This document shows, piece by piece, positions 12,541 through 24,361 of a DNA stretch of 64,000 nt. The stretch comes from Pimelobacter simplex (GTDB taxonomy: Bacteria; Actinomycetota; Actinomycetes; Propionibacteriales; Nocardioidaceae). The stretch is from NCBI RefSeq assembly GCF_024662235.1, contig NZ_CP096276.1, positions 5,828,001-5,892,000 on the forward strand, given 5' to 3'. The notes beneath the pieces are model-generated. The model did not search any database and was not told the origin of the DNA. It saw only the letters and a list, made by a program, of their open reading frames with translations. Made by a program: the position numbers and the translations under genes. Each line of letters starts with the position of its first letter. Position 1 is the stretch's first letter.

Positions 12541-12564
12541 GGCGGCGCGCCTCGGCGCGCCGCC
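12541..12564 (+). repeat. strong hairpin between rpoB and rpoC
   Basis: A perfect 10-bp GC-only stem (12541-12550 with 12555-12564) encloses a CTCG tetraloop, 7 bases after the rpoB stop. A C-run rather than a T-run follows, so it is not a classic terminator. It may pause polymerase, set processing, or protect the 3' end of rpoB mRNA. Confidence 0.6.
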
Positions 12565-12618
12565 CCCCTCAGTCCCCAGCCTCACCTTTCACAGAACTAA
12601 CGAAGGACAGCAGCCATC

Positions 12619-16497
<3,879 letters not shown>

Positions 16498-16506
16498 TCG
16501 AGTCAG

Positions 16507-16545
16507 CCGAAGGCCCTCCCGAGCACTGCTCGGGAGGGCCTTCGG
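16507..16545 (+). terminator. strong bidirectional terminator of rpoBC and the HIT gene
   Basis: This near-perfect palindrome (core 16509-16543, 17-bp arms around one central C) lies just after the rpoC stop and just before the stop of the opposite-strand HIT gene, so it can end both transcripts. The same 35 bp, in reverse complement, recurs at 17020-17054. Confidence 0.9.
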
Positions 16546-16560
16546 GCATTTCGGGGGGAC

Positions 16561-16989
16561 TCAGGCGAGCGCGGCGGCGAGCCGGCCGCCGACGGCGGCG
16601 ATCGCGGCGGCGTCCCCGCGCACCCCGGGCTGCCAGGGCAGGGTCAGTCGGTCGCGGGTCTTGTCGGCGTACCGGGGGACGACGTGGAGGTGGAAGTGGA
16701 AGACGGTCTGCCACGCGTCGGCGCCGCAGCAGTTGAGCAGGTTGACGCCGTCGGCGCCCAGCTCGGTGAGCACGGTCCGGGCGATGCGCTGGGCGGCCAG
16801 CGTGACGTCGCTGAGATCGGCCGGCTCGATCTCGGTCAGGTCGCGGCTGTGCCGCTTGGGGATCACCAAGAGGTGGCCCTCGGAAGCCGGCTGGATGTCC
16901 ATGAAGGCGAAGGTCGTGGCGTCCTCGGCGACCTTGACCGCCGGCACCTCGCCGGCCACGATGCCGCAGAACAGGCAGGGATCAGTCAT
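16561..16989 (-). CDS. HIT family nucleotide hydrolase
   Basis: The 142-residue protein has the histidine-triad motif HFHLH (His98, His100, His102), which binds and cleaves the alpha-phosphate of purine mononucleotide derivatives. The N-terminal CLFC pair (Cys5, Cys8) resembles the zinc-site start of HINT-type proteins. Length is typical. The exact substrate (AMP-lysine, Ap4A or similar) cannot be told. The gene stands alone, faces rpoC, and is enclosed by two copies of one terminator palindrome. No ribosome site is evident; a -10-like box lies six bases upstream of the ATG, so translation is probably leaderless. Confidence 0.92.
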   Translation of the reverse strand: MTDPCLFCGIVAGEVPAVKVAEDATTFAFMDIQPASEGHLLVIPKRHSRDLTEIEPADLSDVTLAAQRIARTVLTELGADGVNLLNCCGADAWQTVFHFHLHVVPRYADKTRDRLTLPWQPGVRGDAAAIAAVGGRLAAALA

Positions 16990-16995
16990 GGTCCG

Positions 16996-17001
16996 ACCCT
17001 A
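16996..17001 (-). promoter_or_regulatory. -10 box of a leaderless promoter for the HIT gene
   Basis: TAGGGT on the minus strand ends exactly six bases before the ATG at 16989. This spacing puts the transcript start at or beside the A of ATG. No Shine-Dalgarno sequence is present. The same arrangement recurs at several other genes in the window. Confidence 0.45.
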
Positions 17002-17019
17002 GGGCGTGGCCCCACGGCC

Positions 17020-17054
17020 GAAGGCCCTCCCGAGCAGTGCTCGGGAGGGCCTTC
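17020..17054 (-). terminator. terminator palindrome, mirror copy of the rpoC terminator
   Basis: The 35-bp palindrome has 17-bp arms and follows the stop of the secreted Ig-like gene by 50 bases in its reading direction. It equals the reverse complement of 16509-16543; only the central base differs when both are read on one strand. Confidence 0.85.
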
Positions 17055-17104
17055 CCCTTTCTCGAGGACGGGGCCCGGCCCCCCACAGGCCGGGACCCCT
17101 GGGG

Positions 17105-18592
17105 TCAGCGCCGTACGCGCTGAGCCGGGGAGACCGACACGGTGGCCGGTCGGTGGGCGGTGGTCGCGGTGACCCGGACGCTGATCCGGGCCTTCACGTC
17201 CTTGGCGCGCGGGCGGTACGCCGCCGCGGTCGCGCCCTTGATGACCTTGCCGTTGCGCAGCCACTGGTAGGCGTAGCGGTCCGCCCGGCCCGAGAGCGCC
17301 GGGGCGACGGCGCGCAGCTTCTTGCCGACCTTGGCCTTGCCGGCCAGACGGGCGGGGGCGCGGACGGTCCAGGCGTTGCCGGTGACGACCACGGAGGACG
17401 CGCCGCCGGCGAAGCGGCAGGGGACGGTCAGGTCGGCGAAGCCCGGACCGGTGTACCGCTGCACGCAGCTCACCCGCTTGCCGACGTGGGCGGAGGTCAG
17501 CGGGAGCACCGGACTGTCGGTCTCGACCTCCGTGCCGGCGATGGTCCACAGGTTGTCGCGGTCGTTCGGAGCCGGGGTGATCGCCGGCTCGGCCAGCCGG
17601 AGCAGGCCGCCCTCCCGGGCGGTGCCGGTGACCGTCGGGTTGCCGGTGACCAGGTAGGTACCCGTGACCACGGGGACGTCATTCGTCGCCTCGGCGGTGG
17701 TGGGGGCGTGCTCGGCGCGGCTGCCGACCACCGAGAGCCGGATCCGCTTGCCGAGGTCGGCGGGGGTGACGACGTAGGTCTGTCCGGCGACGGGAGCCCG
17801 GTCGCCGACCTTCCAGCGGTACTCGAGGTGGGTGGCGGCGGGGGTGAAGGTGCCGCCGGTCGCCGCAAGGGTGTCCCCGACCCGGACCGTGCCGGGGTTG
17901 CCCGAGATGCTCGGGCGGCCGTTGATCTTGAGCTGCGGCTCGGCGACGGTGTAGGTGAACTGGCGCTCGACCCAACGGCCGACCGCGTCGACGGCGGTCA
18001 CCGTGACGGCCTGGGGGCCGCGGTTCGCGGTCGGCACCGCCTCGCCGGAGTGGAACGGCTCGTCCCCGACCCGGCCGTAGCAGTCCGTGACGTGGGTCGG
18101 TACGTCGGCGCAGGTGAAGGTCAGCGCCGGAGCGTCGCCCTGGCGGATGACCCGCCCGTCGGTGGCCGGACCGGCGAACGCGACGGTCGGCTCGGTCAGG
18201 TCGATGCCGACGCCGAGGGTGCGCGTCGTGGTGTTGCCGGTGCCGTCGGTCGCCCGGATCTCGAACGTGGTGACACCCTGGTTCTTGATGACCCGCCGGA
18301 TGCCGGTCCAGTCGGTGGCGCCGGAGTCGGTGTGCGCGCCGGTGAGCGTGTACTCGATGTCGGCGATCCCCGAGTTGTCCGACGCGGTGACCCAGACCTC
18401 GACCTCGTGCGGGAACCAGCCGTCGGCGGTGCTCGCGGGCAGCTGGAAGTGGATCTGCGGCGGGGTGCGGTCGGGCCACTCGTCCGCGCCCGCACCCGGG
18501 GGCGGCTCGGCCTTGGCGGGCGCGGCGGTCCCGGCCGCGGCCGCCGCGGCGGCGGCCGCGATCAGCCCGGCCGCGATCGCGCGGCACCTCAC
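17105..18592 (-). CDS. secreted Ig-like repeat protein, function unknown
   Basis: The GTG at 18592 overlaps the stop of the upstream membrane-protein gene (GTGA) and gives 495 residues. A signal peptide is clear: a short basic start, a long Ala-rich core, and cleavage near PAKAEPPP. The mature part has an Ig/OmpL47-like domain (about 45-140; ADIEYTLTG, TFEIRATDGTGN), a second related domain (about 140-230), and three or four copies of a YRW/YQW-type repeat with the pattern VGDTL…YRWKVGD and VGKKLRA…YQWLRNG. Such repeats are common in actinobacterial surface proteins. No catalytic motif or anchor is visible. It is probably an exported binding or structural protein. Confidence 0.7.
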   Translation of the reverse strand: MRCRAIAAGLIAAAAAAAAAGTAAPAKAEPPPGAGADEWPDRTPPQIHFQLPASTADGWFPHEVEVWVTASDNSGIADIEYTLTGAHTDSGATDWTGIRRVIKNQGVTTFEIRATDGTGNTTTRTLGVGIDLTEPTVAFAGPATDGRVIRQGDAPALTFTCADVPTHVTDCYGRVGDEPFHSGEAVPTANRGPQAVTVTAVDAVGRWVERQFTYTVAEPQLKINGRPSISGNPGTVRVGDTLAATGGTFTPAATHLEYRWKVGDRAPVAGQTYVVTPADLGKRIRLSVVGSRAEHAPTTAEATNDVPVVTGTYLVTGNPTVTGTAREGGLLRLAEPAITPAPNDRDNLWTIAGTEVETDSPVLPLTSAHVGKRVSCVQRYTGPGFADLTVPCRFAGGASSVVVTGNAWTVRAPARLAGKAKVGKKLRAVAPALSGRADRYAYQWLRNGKVIKGATAAAYRPRAKDVKARISVRVTATTAHRPATVSVSPAQRVRR

Positions 18593-19305
18593 GGCCGGCT
18601 CGCGGTGATCGGGCTGCGGCCGACGGCGAGCCAGATCCCGGCCACGATGAGGGCCAGCATGATCAGGGCCGGGAGGCCGGGGACGCCGAGGGCGAGCACG
18701 GCGCCGAGCAGGGCGGTGGCGACGAGGCCGGCGCCGGCGCCGAGGCCGCGGGAGACGAGGCGCTCGCGGAAGGCCATCCAGGCCAGCGCGTACGCCGACG
18801 CGAGGAGCGGCACGAACGCGATGTAGGGGCTGAAGTCCGTCATCACGAAGTAGTTGTAGAGCCCCTCGGCGTCGTAGGTGTTCTCCTCCATCGCCTTCGG
18901 CAGGTAGTTGCCGAGCGCGCCGCGCCAGCCGTACGCCAGCGCGGTGATGCCGGCGGTCGCCAGCACGCCGTAGCCGACGACGGTGGCGCCCACGGAGCCG
19001 GGGAAGCGGCGCTCGACCCGGTGCCGCCAGACCGCCGCGGTGATCAGCAGGACGATCACCAGGATGTAGCCGACGGCACCGGAGATCCGGTAGGGCAGGT
19101 AGTCGACGCCGAGGACGTCCTCGGCGGTGACCGGGTAGTCGAAGTCGCTGCTGTTGTCGGGGCGACCCTCGAGGAAGAGCGCGACGATGCCGAGCAGGCC
19201 GCACAGCGAGATGAGCAGCGGCCAGGCGGTGAAGCCGCCGCCGGAGGGAGCGGGCTCGGAGCTCGGTGGCGCGAGCGGGGACGGGGAGAGAGGGGTCTCG
19301 TTCAT
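18589..19305 (-). CDS. integral membrane protein, function unknown
   Basis: The 238-residue protein has a Pro/Ser-rich N-terminus and five or six predicted membrane helices (about residues 25-45, 72-90, 105-125, 150-170, 182-230). A soluble loop between helices 1 and 2 contains a Tyr/Asp-rich stretch. I recognise no family. It is translationally coupled to the secreted Ig-like gene downstream, which suggests that the two act together at the cell surface. Confidence 0.7.
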   Translation of the reverse strand: MNETPLSPSPLAPPSSEPAPSGGGFTAWPLLISLCGLLGIVALFLEGRPDNSSDFDYPVTAEDVLGVDYLPYRISGAVGYILVIVLLITAAVWRHRVERRFPGSVGATVVGYGVLATAGITALAYGWRGALGNYLPKAMEENTYDAEGLYNYFVMTDFSPYIAFVPLLASAYALAWMAFRERLVSRGLGAGAGLVATALLGAVLALGVPGLPALIMLALIVAGIWLAVGRSPITASRP

Positions 19306-19339
19306 GGCACCGAGCCTCGGCTGCCCGGTGACCCAGGTG

Positions 19340-20056
19340 TCAGGTCAGCCCGTCACGACCTTCCGGGCCACCGGCCCGGGCCGTCTCGTCGGACTCCTCG
19401 TCGTCGGCGCCGAGCCCGGACTCCCGGGCGCGCACGATGAGCTGTCCCCGGTCGGGTACGTCGAGCTTGGCCAGCACGCCGTAGACGTAGTTGCGCACGG
19501 TCTTGGTGCTCAGCACGAGGCGGCGGGCGATGGTGGCGTTGTCGTACCCCCGGGCGACGAGGTCGACGACCTCGCGCTCGCGGTCGGTCAGCTCCGGGAA
19601 CGGTACGGCGCCCCGGGTGCGCGCCCCCGACAGGTACAGCGCACCGCGCTGGGCCAGCTGGGGCCCCAGCATGAAGTCGCCGTTGGCCACCGAGCGGACC
19701 GCCCGCTCCACCTCGGCGGGTGAGGCGCCCTTGAGCAGGAAGCCGCGCGCTCCCGCCCGGATCGAGGCGAAGAGCGAGTCGTCGTCGCCGAACATGGTGA
19801 TCACCAGGACCCCCAGCGTCGGGTCGCGACGGCACAGCTCGCGGGTGGTCTCGACGCCCGAGTCGTCCCCGAGGTCGAGGTCCATGAGGACCACGTGCGG
19901 GGCGTGGGCGTCGGCCAGGGTGAGCGCCTCGTCCCGGTCCGCGGCCTCGCCGACCACCTCGACGTCCGGCAGCGAGCGCAGCAGCGCGCTCATCCCGATC
20001 CGGAACACGGGATGGTCGTCGACGACCAGCACCCGGATCGGCTCGTCCCCGTTCAC
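19340..20056 (-). CDS. NarL/LuxR-type response regulator
   Basis: The GTG at 20056 overlaps the stop of the sensor-kinase gene (GTGA), giving 238 residues. The receiver domain (about 7-125) has the acidic pair DD (13-14), phosphoacceptor Asp59 in LMDLDL, and the Lys of LLKGAS. The C-terminal LuxR helix-turn-helix (about 160-220) begins LTDREREVVDLVARG and contains TKTVRNYVYGVLAKL. It is the partner of the kinase encoded just upstream. Targets are unknown. Confidence 0.92.
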   Translation of the reverse strand: MNGDEPIRVLVVDDHPVFRIGMSALLRSLPDVEVVGEAADRDEALTLADAHAPHVVLMDLDLGDDSGVETTRELCRRDPTLGVLVITMFGDDDSLFASIRAGARGFLLKGASPAEVERAVRSVANGDFMLGPQLAQRGALYLSGARTRGAVPFPELTDREREVVDLVARGYDNATIARRLVLSTKTVRNYVYGVLAKLDVPDRGQLIVRARESGLGADDEESDETARAGGPEGRDGLT

Positions 20057-22086
20057 GGCAGCAGCATGACCACCGAGGTCCCCCTTCCGTCGCCTCCGGC
20101 GACCTCGACGGTGCCGCCCAGCTCGGCGGCGCGTTCGCGCATGGAGGCCGTCCCGACACCCGGGACGGCCGTGTCGTCGATGCCTCGGCCGTCGTCGCGG
20201 ACCTCGAGCCGGACGCCGCCGTCGGGCGGCAGGTCCAGCCGGATCCGGCAGTGCCGGGCGCCCGCGTGCCGGGCGGCGTTGCGCACCGCCTCGGCCGCGA
20301 CCTGGTAGACGACGATCTGGTGGATGCCGTCGAGCCGGTCGGCGTGCGGGGCGTCGACGGCGACCGAGAAGCGGGACATCGAGTACCGGTCCGCGAGCAG
20401 GTCGAGCGCGGCCCCGAGCCGGCCCTCGTCGAGGACCGGGGGCAGCAGCACCCGCGCCATCTGCCGTACGTCGTCCGCGCGGCGGCTGAGCTCCTCGGCC
20501 AGGCGGCGCAGCAGCACGGTGTCGTCGGCGTTGAGCGAGGAGGTGGTGGGCACCGCGGCCAGCGCGAGCGCCGTCCCGGACAGGGCGGGACCGAGGCCGT
20601 CGTGCAGCTCGCGGCGCAGCAGCCGGCGCTCCTCGTGGCGCACCTCGACCACCCGGGCCCGGGCCTCCTCGACGGCCCGGTTGGCGTCGTCGAGCTGGGC
20701 CGCGACCGCGACCAGCCCGGAGATCTGGCGCAGCAGGCGCACGGTGCGCGGGTCGAGCCGCTCCCCGCGCGGCGGCACCACGGTCAAGGTGCCGACCTCG
20801 CGGCCGCGGGGGTGCAGCGGCAGCGCCAGGGCGCGCTCGGCGTCGTCGGGCTCGGGGCGGCCGGAGACCGCGACCGGGACGTCGTACAGGCGGACCTCGA
20901 TGCGGGCCAGGCGCAGCGCGCGGCGCAGCGCGTCGACCAGACCGGTCAGCTGGGGGCTGTCGGCGTCGCCCGCGTCGAGCGCCTGGGCGACCCGCTCCAG
21001 CAGCGCCGACGGGTCCGCGCCGGAGCCGAACACGAGCCGCTCCACCTGGCCCTGGAGCCAGTCCCGCAGCGGCAGCACGGCCAGCGCGAGCGCGGCCACC
21101 ACGACCAGGCCGGTCGACTCCGCACCCATCGGGGTGATCATGCCGAGCGCCCACACCGCGACGACGTACGCCGCGACGAGGGTGGTGGTGAGCAGGATGC
21201 CGACCAGCGTGCGCGAGATCGCCAGGTCCACCCGCCACGACGGCTGGCGCCGGATCAGCACGAGCACCGCGCCGACCAGCATCACCTCGGCCATCGTCAG
21301 CAGCGCCGTCCCCGCGGGGAACCACGGACCGTCGATGCTGACGCCGATCTCGAAGACCATGTAGGCGACCGCGACCGTCAGCAGCGAGAGCAGCAGCCAC
21401 GACAGCCCGCGGCGCTGCTCGGCGTCACCGGTGCGCAGCCGGTAGCCGATCCAGACGACGACGCCCAGGCCGAGCAGGAAGTAGCCGGGGATCAGGGCGC
21501 CGTCGACGTCGTACGCGAGGTCGGAGAGGGCGCCGCCGCCGGTGAGCGGGTGCGGCGGGGCGTCGCGGACCTGGACGAGCAGCCGGACCACCGTCGCCAC
21601 CACCACGACCACCCCGCCGCCGATCGCGAACCGGCGGGCCCAGCCGCGCGGGGGTCCGGGGGTGAGCAGGAAGGGCACGACGAGCAGCGAGACCAGGGTC
21701 GCCGTCGTCCAGCCGGTGAGGAGCAGGGGAGCGGCCCAGTCGGTACCGGGCAGCGGCGGGTGGGCGACGCCGACCACCGTCCACGCGATGCCGGCGGCGG
21801 TGACGGCGTACCCCCAGCCGACGACGAGGAACGCCCAGCCGACCGCGTGCCGGCTGCGCACCACGATCAGGGCGCCCAGCGGGGCGTAGAGCAGGCTCAT
21901 CACCACGTCGAGGGGAGCGAGCTCGCGGCGCACCTCGTACGACGGGTCCGCGACGTGCGCGGTCGCCAGCAGCGCGACGACGGTCGCGCCCGCCAGCAGC
22001 GCCTGCGCTACGGCGAGGACCACCGCGGCGCGCTCGGGCACCCCGAGGACACGTCCTCGGGGCGCGGAGGGTCGCGGCACCGGCAC
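20053..22086 (-). CDS. membrane sensor histidine kinase (HisKA_3 type)
   Basis: From the GTG at 22086 (a second at 22080) the protein has 677 residues; the open frame extends far upstream but only as antisense of the next gene. About eight or nine membrane helices occupy residues 15-310. A GAF-like region (about 330-460) follows. The dimerisation/phosphoacceptor segment ELHDGLGPALSG has its His near residue 494, and the ATPase domain ends with DDGRGIDD and an S/M-RERA box. This is the NarX/DesK-like class that pairs with LuxR-type regulators, in agreement with the coupled gene downstream. The stimulus is unknown. Confidence 0.88.
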   Translation of the reverse strand: MPVPRPSAPRGRVLGVPERAAVVLAVAQALLAGATVVALLATAHVADPSYEVRRELAPLDVVMSLLYAPLGALIVVRSRHAVGWAFLVVGWGYAVTAAGIAWTVVGVAHPPLPGTDWAAPLLLTGWTTATLVSLLVVPFLLTPGPPRGWARRFAIGGGVVVVVATVVRLLVQVRDAPPHPLTGGGALSDLAYDVDGALIPGYFLLGLGVVVWIGYRLRTGDAEQRRGLSWLLLSLLTVAVAYMVFEIGVSIDGPWFPAGTALLTMAEVMLVGAVLVLIRRQPSWRVDLAISRTLVGILLTTTLVAAYVVAVWALGMITPMGAESTGLVVVAALALAVLPLRDWLQGQVERLVFGSGADPSALLERVAQALDAGDADSPQLTGLVDALRRALRLARIEVRLYDVPVAVSGRPEPDDAERALALPLHPRGREVGTLTVVPPRGERLDPRTVRLLRQISGLVAVAAQLDDANRAVEEARARVVEVRHEERRLLRRELHDGLGPALSGTALALAAVPTTSSLNADDTVLLRRLAEELSRRADDVRQMARVLLPPVLDEGRLGAALDLLADRYSMSRFSVAVDAPHADRLDGIHQIVVYQVAAEAVRNAARHAGARHCRIRLDLPPDGGVRLEVRDDGRGIDDTAVPGVGTASMRERAAELGGTVEVAGGDGRGTSVVMLLP

Positions 22087-22188
22087 GGAGCCATCATCGC
22101 GGGTCCGACGGCCCGAGGGGACGGGTTCGGAGTCCTCGACATCCGGGCCGTCGCGGTCCCCGGGTGGGCGCCCTGACACAATCGGGGG

Positions 22189-23433
22189 ATGAGCGCGAGC
22201 ACCCCGCTGAGCACCGACGTCCTCGTCGTCGGCGCCGGCCCGGCCGGCTCCGCCGCGGCCGCCTGGGCCGCCCGCGCCGGGCTCGACGTGATCCTGGCCG
22301 ATGCGGCGGTCTTCCCGCGCGACAAGACCTGCGGCGACGGGCTCACCCCGCGCGCCATCGGCGAGCTCGAGCGCCTCGGCCTGCGCGACTGGGTACGCGC
22401 CCACACGGTCAGCCAGGGACTGCGTGCCCACGGCTTCGGCCAGACCCTGCACCTGCCCTGGCCCGGCGGCAACCTGCCCGACTGGGGCAGCGCGGTGGCC
22501 CGCACCGAGCTCGACGACCACCTGCGCACCACCGCCCTCAAGGCGGGCGCGACGGGGCTCGACGGCGCCCGCGCGGTCGACGTACGGATGGAGGGGGAGC
22601 GCGTCACCGGGGTCGTGCTCAAGGACGGGCGCGTCATCGCGTGCAAGCGGCTGGTCGTGGCCGACGGCGTACGGTCCCCGCTGGGCAAGGTCCTCGGCCG
22701 CGAGTGGCACCGCGACACCGTCTACGGCGTCGCCGGGCGCTCGTACGTCACCTCCACGCGCGCCGACGACCCGTGGATCAGCTCGCACCTCGAGCTGCGC
22801 GGCGAGCAGGACGAGATCCTCTCCGGCTACGGCTGGATCTTCCCCCTCGGCAAGGACAGCGGCGAGGTCAACCTCGGCGCCGGCACCCTCGCCACCGCGA
22901 AGCGCCCCGCCGACGTCGCGATCAAGCCCCTCATGAAGCTCTACGCCGACCGCCTGCGCGCCGAGTTCGGCCTCGGCGACGAGCTGCGCGCGCCGACGTC
23001 CGCCCTGCTCCCGATGGGCGGCGCCGTCTCCCACGTCGCCGGCCGCAACTGGGCCCTCATCGGCGACGCCGCCGCCTGCGTCAACCCGCTCAACGGCGAG
23101 GGCATCGACTACGGCCTCGAGACCGGCCGGGTCATCGCCGAGCTCCTCGCCACCGACCCCGACGCCGACCTCGGCGTGGTCTGGCCCCAGCTCCTGCGCG
23201 ACCACTACGGCGAGTCGTTCTCGATCGCCCGGCGCCTGGCCGGCCTGGTCACCGTGCCCCGGCTGCTGCCCGCGCTCGGGCCGGTCGGGATGCGCTCGGA
23301 CCTGCTGATGACGCTCGCGCTGCGGTGGATGGGCAACCTGGTCACCGACGAGGACCGGGACCGGGCCGCGCGGGTGTGGCGGTGGGCGGGGAAGCGTTCG
23401 TTGGCGAAGGACGCCCGGCCGCCGTTCTCCTGA
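22189..23433 (+). CDS. geranylgeranyl-reductase family FAD oxidoreductase
   Basis: The 414-residue flavoprotein begins with a Rossmann motif VVGAGPAGSAAA and has the family signatures CGDGLTPRA (about 45-53) and a second FAD motif, LIGDAAACVNPLNGEGI (about 290). Relatives reduce isoprenoid double bonds; in Mycobacterium the close relative MenJ saturates one isoprene unit of menaquinone. Menaquinone reduction is plausible in an actinobacterium but not proven by the sequence. The start ATG lacks a ribosome site and lies six bases after a weak -10-like CACAAT (22177-22182). Confidence 0.85.
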   Translation: MSASTPLSTDVLVVGAGPAGSAAAAWAARAGLDVILADAAVFPRDKTCGDGLTPRAIGELERLGLRDWVRAHTVSQGLRAHGFGQTLHLPWPGGNLPDWGSAVARTELDDHLRTTALKAGATGLDGARAVDVRMEGERVTGVVLKDGRVIACKRLVVADGVRSPLGKVLGREWHRDTVYGVAGRSYVTSTRADDPWISSHLELRGEQDEILSGYGWIFPLGKDSGEVNLGAGTLATAKRPADVAIKPLMKLYADRLRAEFGLGDELRAPTSALLPMGGAVSHVAGRNWALIGDAAACVNPLNGEGIDYGLETGRVIAELLATDPDADLGVVWPQLLRDHYGESFSIARRLAGLVTVPRLLPALGPVGMRSDLLMTLALRWMGNLVTDEDRDRAARVWRWAGKRSLAKDARPPFS

Positions 23434-23476
23434 TCCCCCCACCCCCTAGGGTGGAGGAGGACGACAGGAGACGGTG

Positions 23477-24361
23477 ATGGGGCAGCGGGTGCAGCGACTG
23501 GCGGCGTACGCCGTCATCATCCGCGGCGACCAGATCCTCCTCTCCCGCCTCTCCGAGCGCGTCACCCGCAAGGAGCTGTGGTCCCTGCCCGGCGGCGGCG
23601 TCGACCACGGCGAGGACCCGCGCGACGCGGTCGTGCGCGAGGTCTACGAGGAGACCGGGCTCGATGCCCAGATCGACGAGACCGCCCACGTCTACTCGCT
23701 CCACGTCGCCGACTCGTGGCGGCGCGGGCGGCGGGTCGATGCGCACTCGGTTCGGATCGTGTACGAGGGCTGGGTGGCGGCCGATGCGCCCGAGCCGCAC
23801 GTGACCGAGGTCGACGGGTCGACGGCGGAGGCGGCGTGGAAGCCGGTCGCGGAGGTGCTCGACGGGACGGTGCCGACGGTGAGCCTGGTGGCGGACGCGC
23901 TCGCGTCGTACCGGATCCGGCAGCGGCAGCGCACCGCCGCCTATGCGTACGTCGTCCGCGACGGCGCGATCCTGCTCACCCGCACCTCCGACCTCGCGCC
24001 CGACCCGGGCACCTGGCACCTGCCGGGCGGCGGCATCGACCACGGCGAGGCGCCGACCGACACCATCCGGCGCGAGCTGTGGGAGGAGTGCGGGCTGGAG
24101 GGTGAGGCGACCAGCCTGCTGACCGTGCTCGACCACCACTTCACCGGGACCGCGCCCAACGGCCGGGCCGAGGACTTCCACGCCATCGGCGTGATCTACC
24201 GCGCCGAGGTCGGGCCGGGCGAGCCCCGCGTCGTCGAGGAGGGCGGTACGACGGACGGCGTCGCCTGGGTGCCGCTCGCCGACATCGCGGCCGGCCGGCT
24301 CAAGGTCTACGGCTCGGTGCGCGCGGCCATCGAGACCGCCGGCGATACTGTCGCCGGGTGA
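23477..24361 (+). CDS. tandem NUDIX hydrolase (two complete domains)
   Basis: The ATG at 23477 follows an AGGAG box by 6 bases and gives 294 residues. Two NUDIX domains are joined head to tail: the first box lies at about residues 39-61 (GGGVDHGEDP…REVYEETGL), the second at about 180-203 (GGGIDHGEAP…RELWEECGL). Both keep the magnesium-binding REUXEE core, so both could be active. Such enzymes hydrolyse nucleoside diphosphates linked to other groups. The substrate is unknown. The internal duplication is old, because the two halves differ at most positions. The stop overlaps the next start (GTGA). Confidence 0.85.
   Translation: MGQRVQRLAAYAVIIRGDQILLSRLSERVTRKELWSLPGGGVDHGEDPRDAVVREVYEETGLDAQIDETAHVYSLHVADSWRRGRRVDAHSVRIVYEGWVAADAPEPHVTEVDGSTAEAAWKPVAEVLDGTVPTVSLVADALASYRIRQRQRTAAYAYVVRDGAILLTRTSDLAPDPGTWHLPGGGIDHGEAPTDTIRRELWEECGLEGEATSLLTVLDHHFTGTAPNGRAEDFHAIGVIYRAEVGPGEPRVVEEGGTTDGVAWVPLADIAAGRLKVYGSVRAAIETAGDTVAG
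24344..24349 (+). promoter_or_regulatory. possible -10 box before the transhydrogenase gene
   Basis: GATACT ends eight bases before the GTG at 24358, inside the end of the NUDIX gene. It could allow leaderless expression of the downstream gene in addition to coupled translation. Confidence 0.3.

Noticed and set aside
23437..23460. Terminator between the flavoprotein and NUDIX genes
   Set aside because: CCACCC/GGGTGG makes only a 6-bp stem around a 4-base loop without a T-run, and the following genes are same-strand and close.
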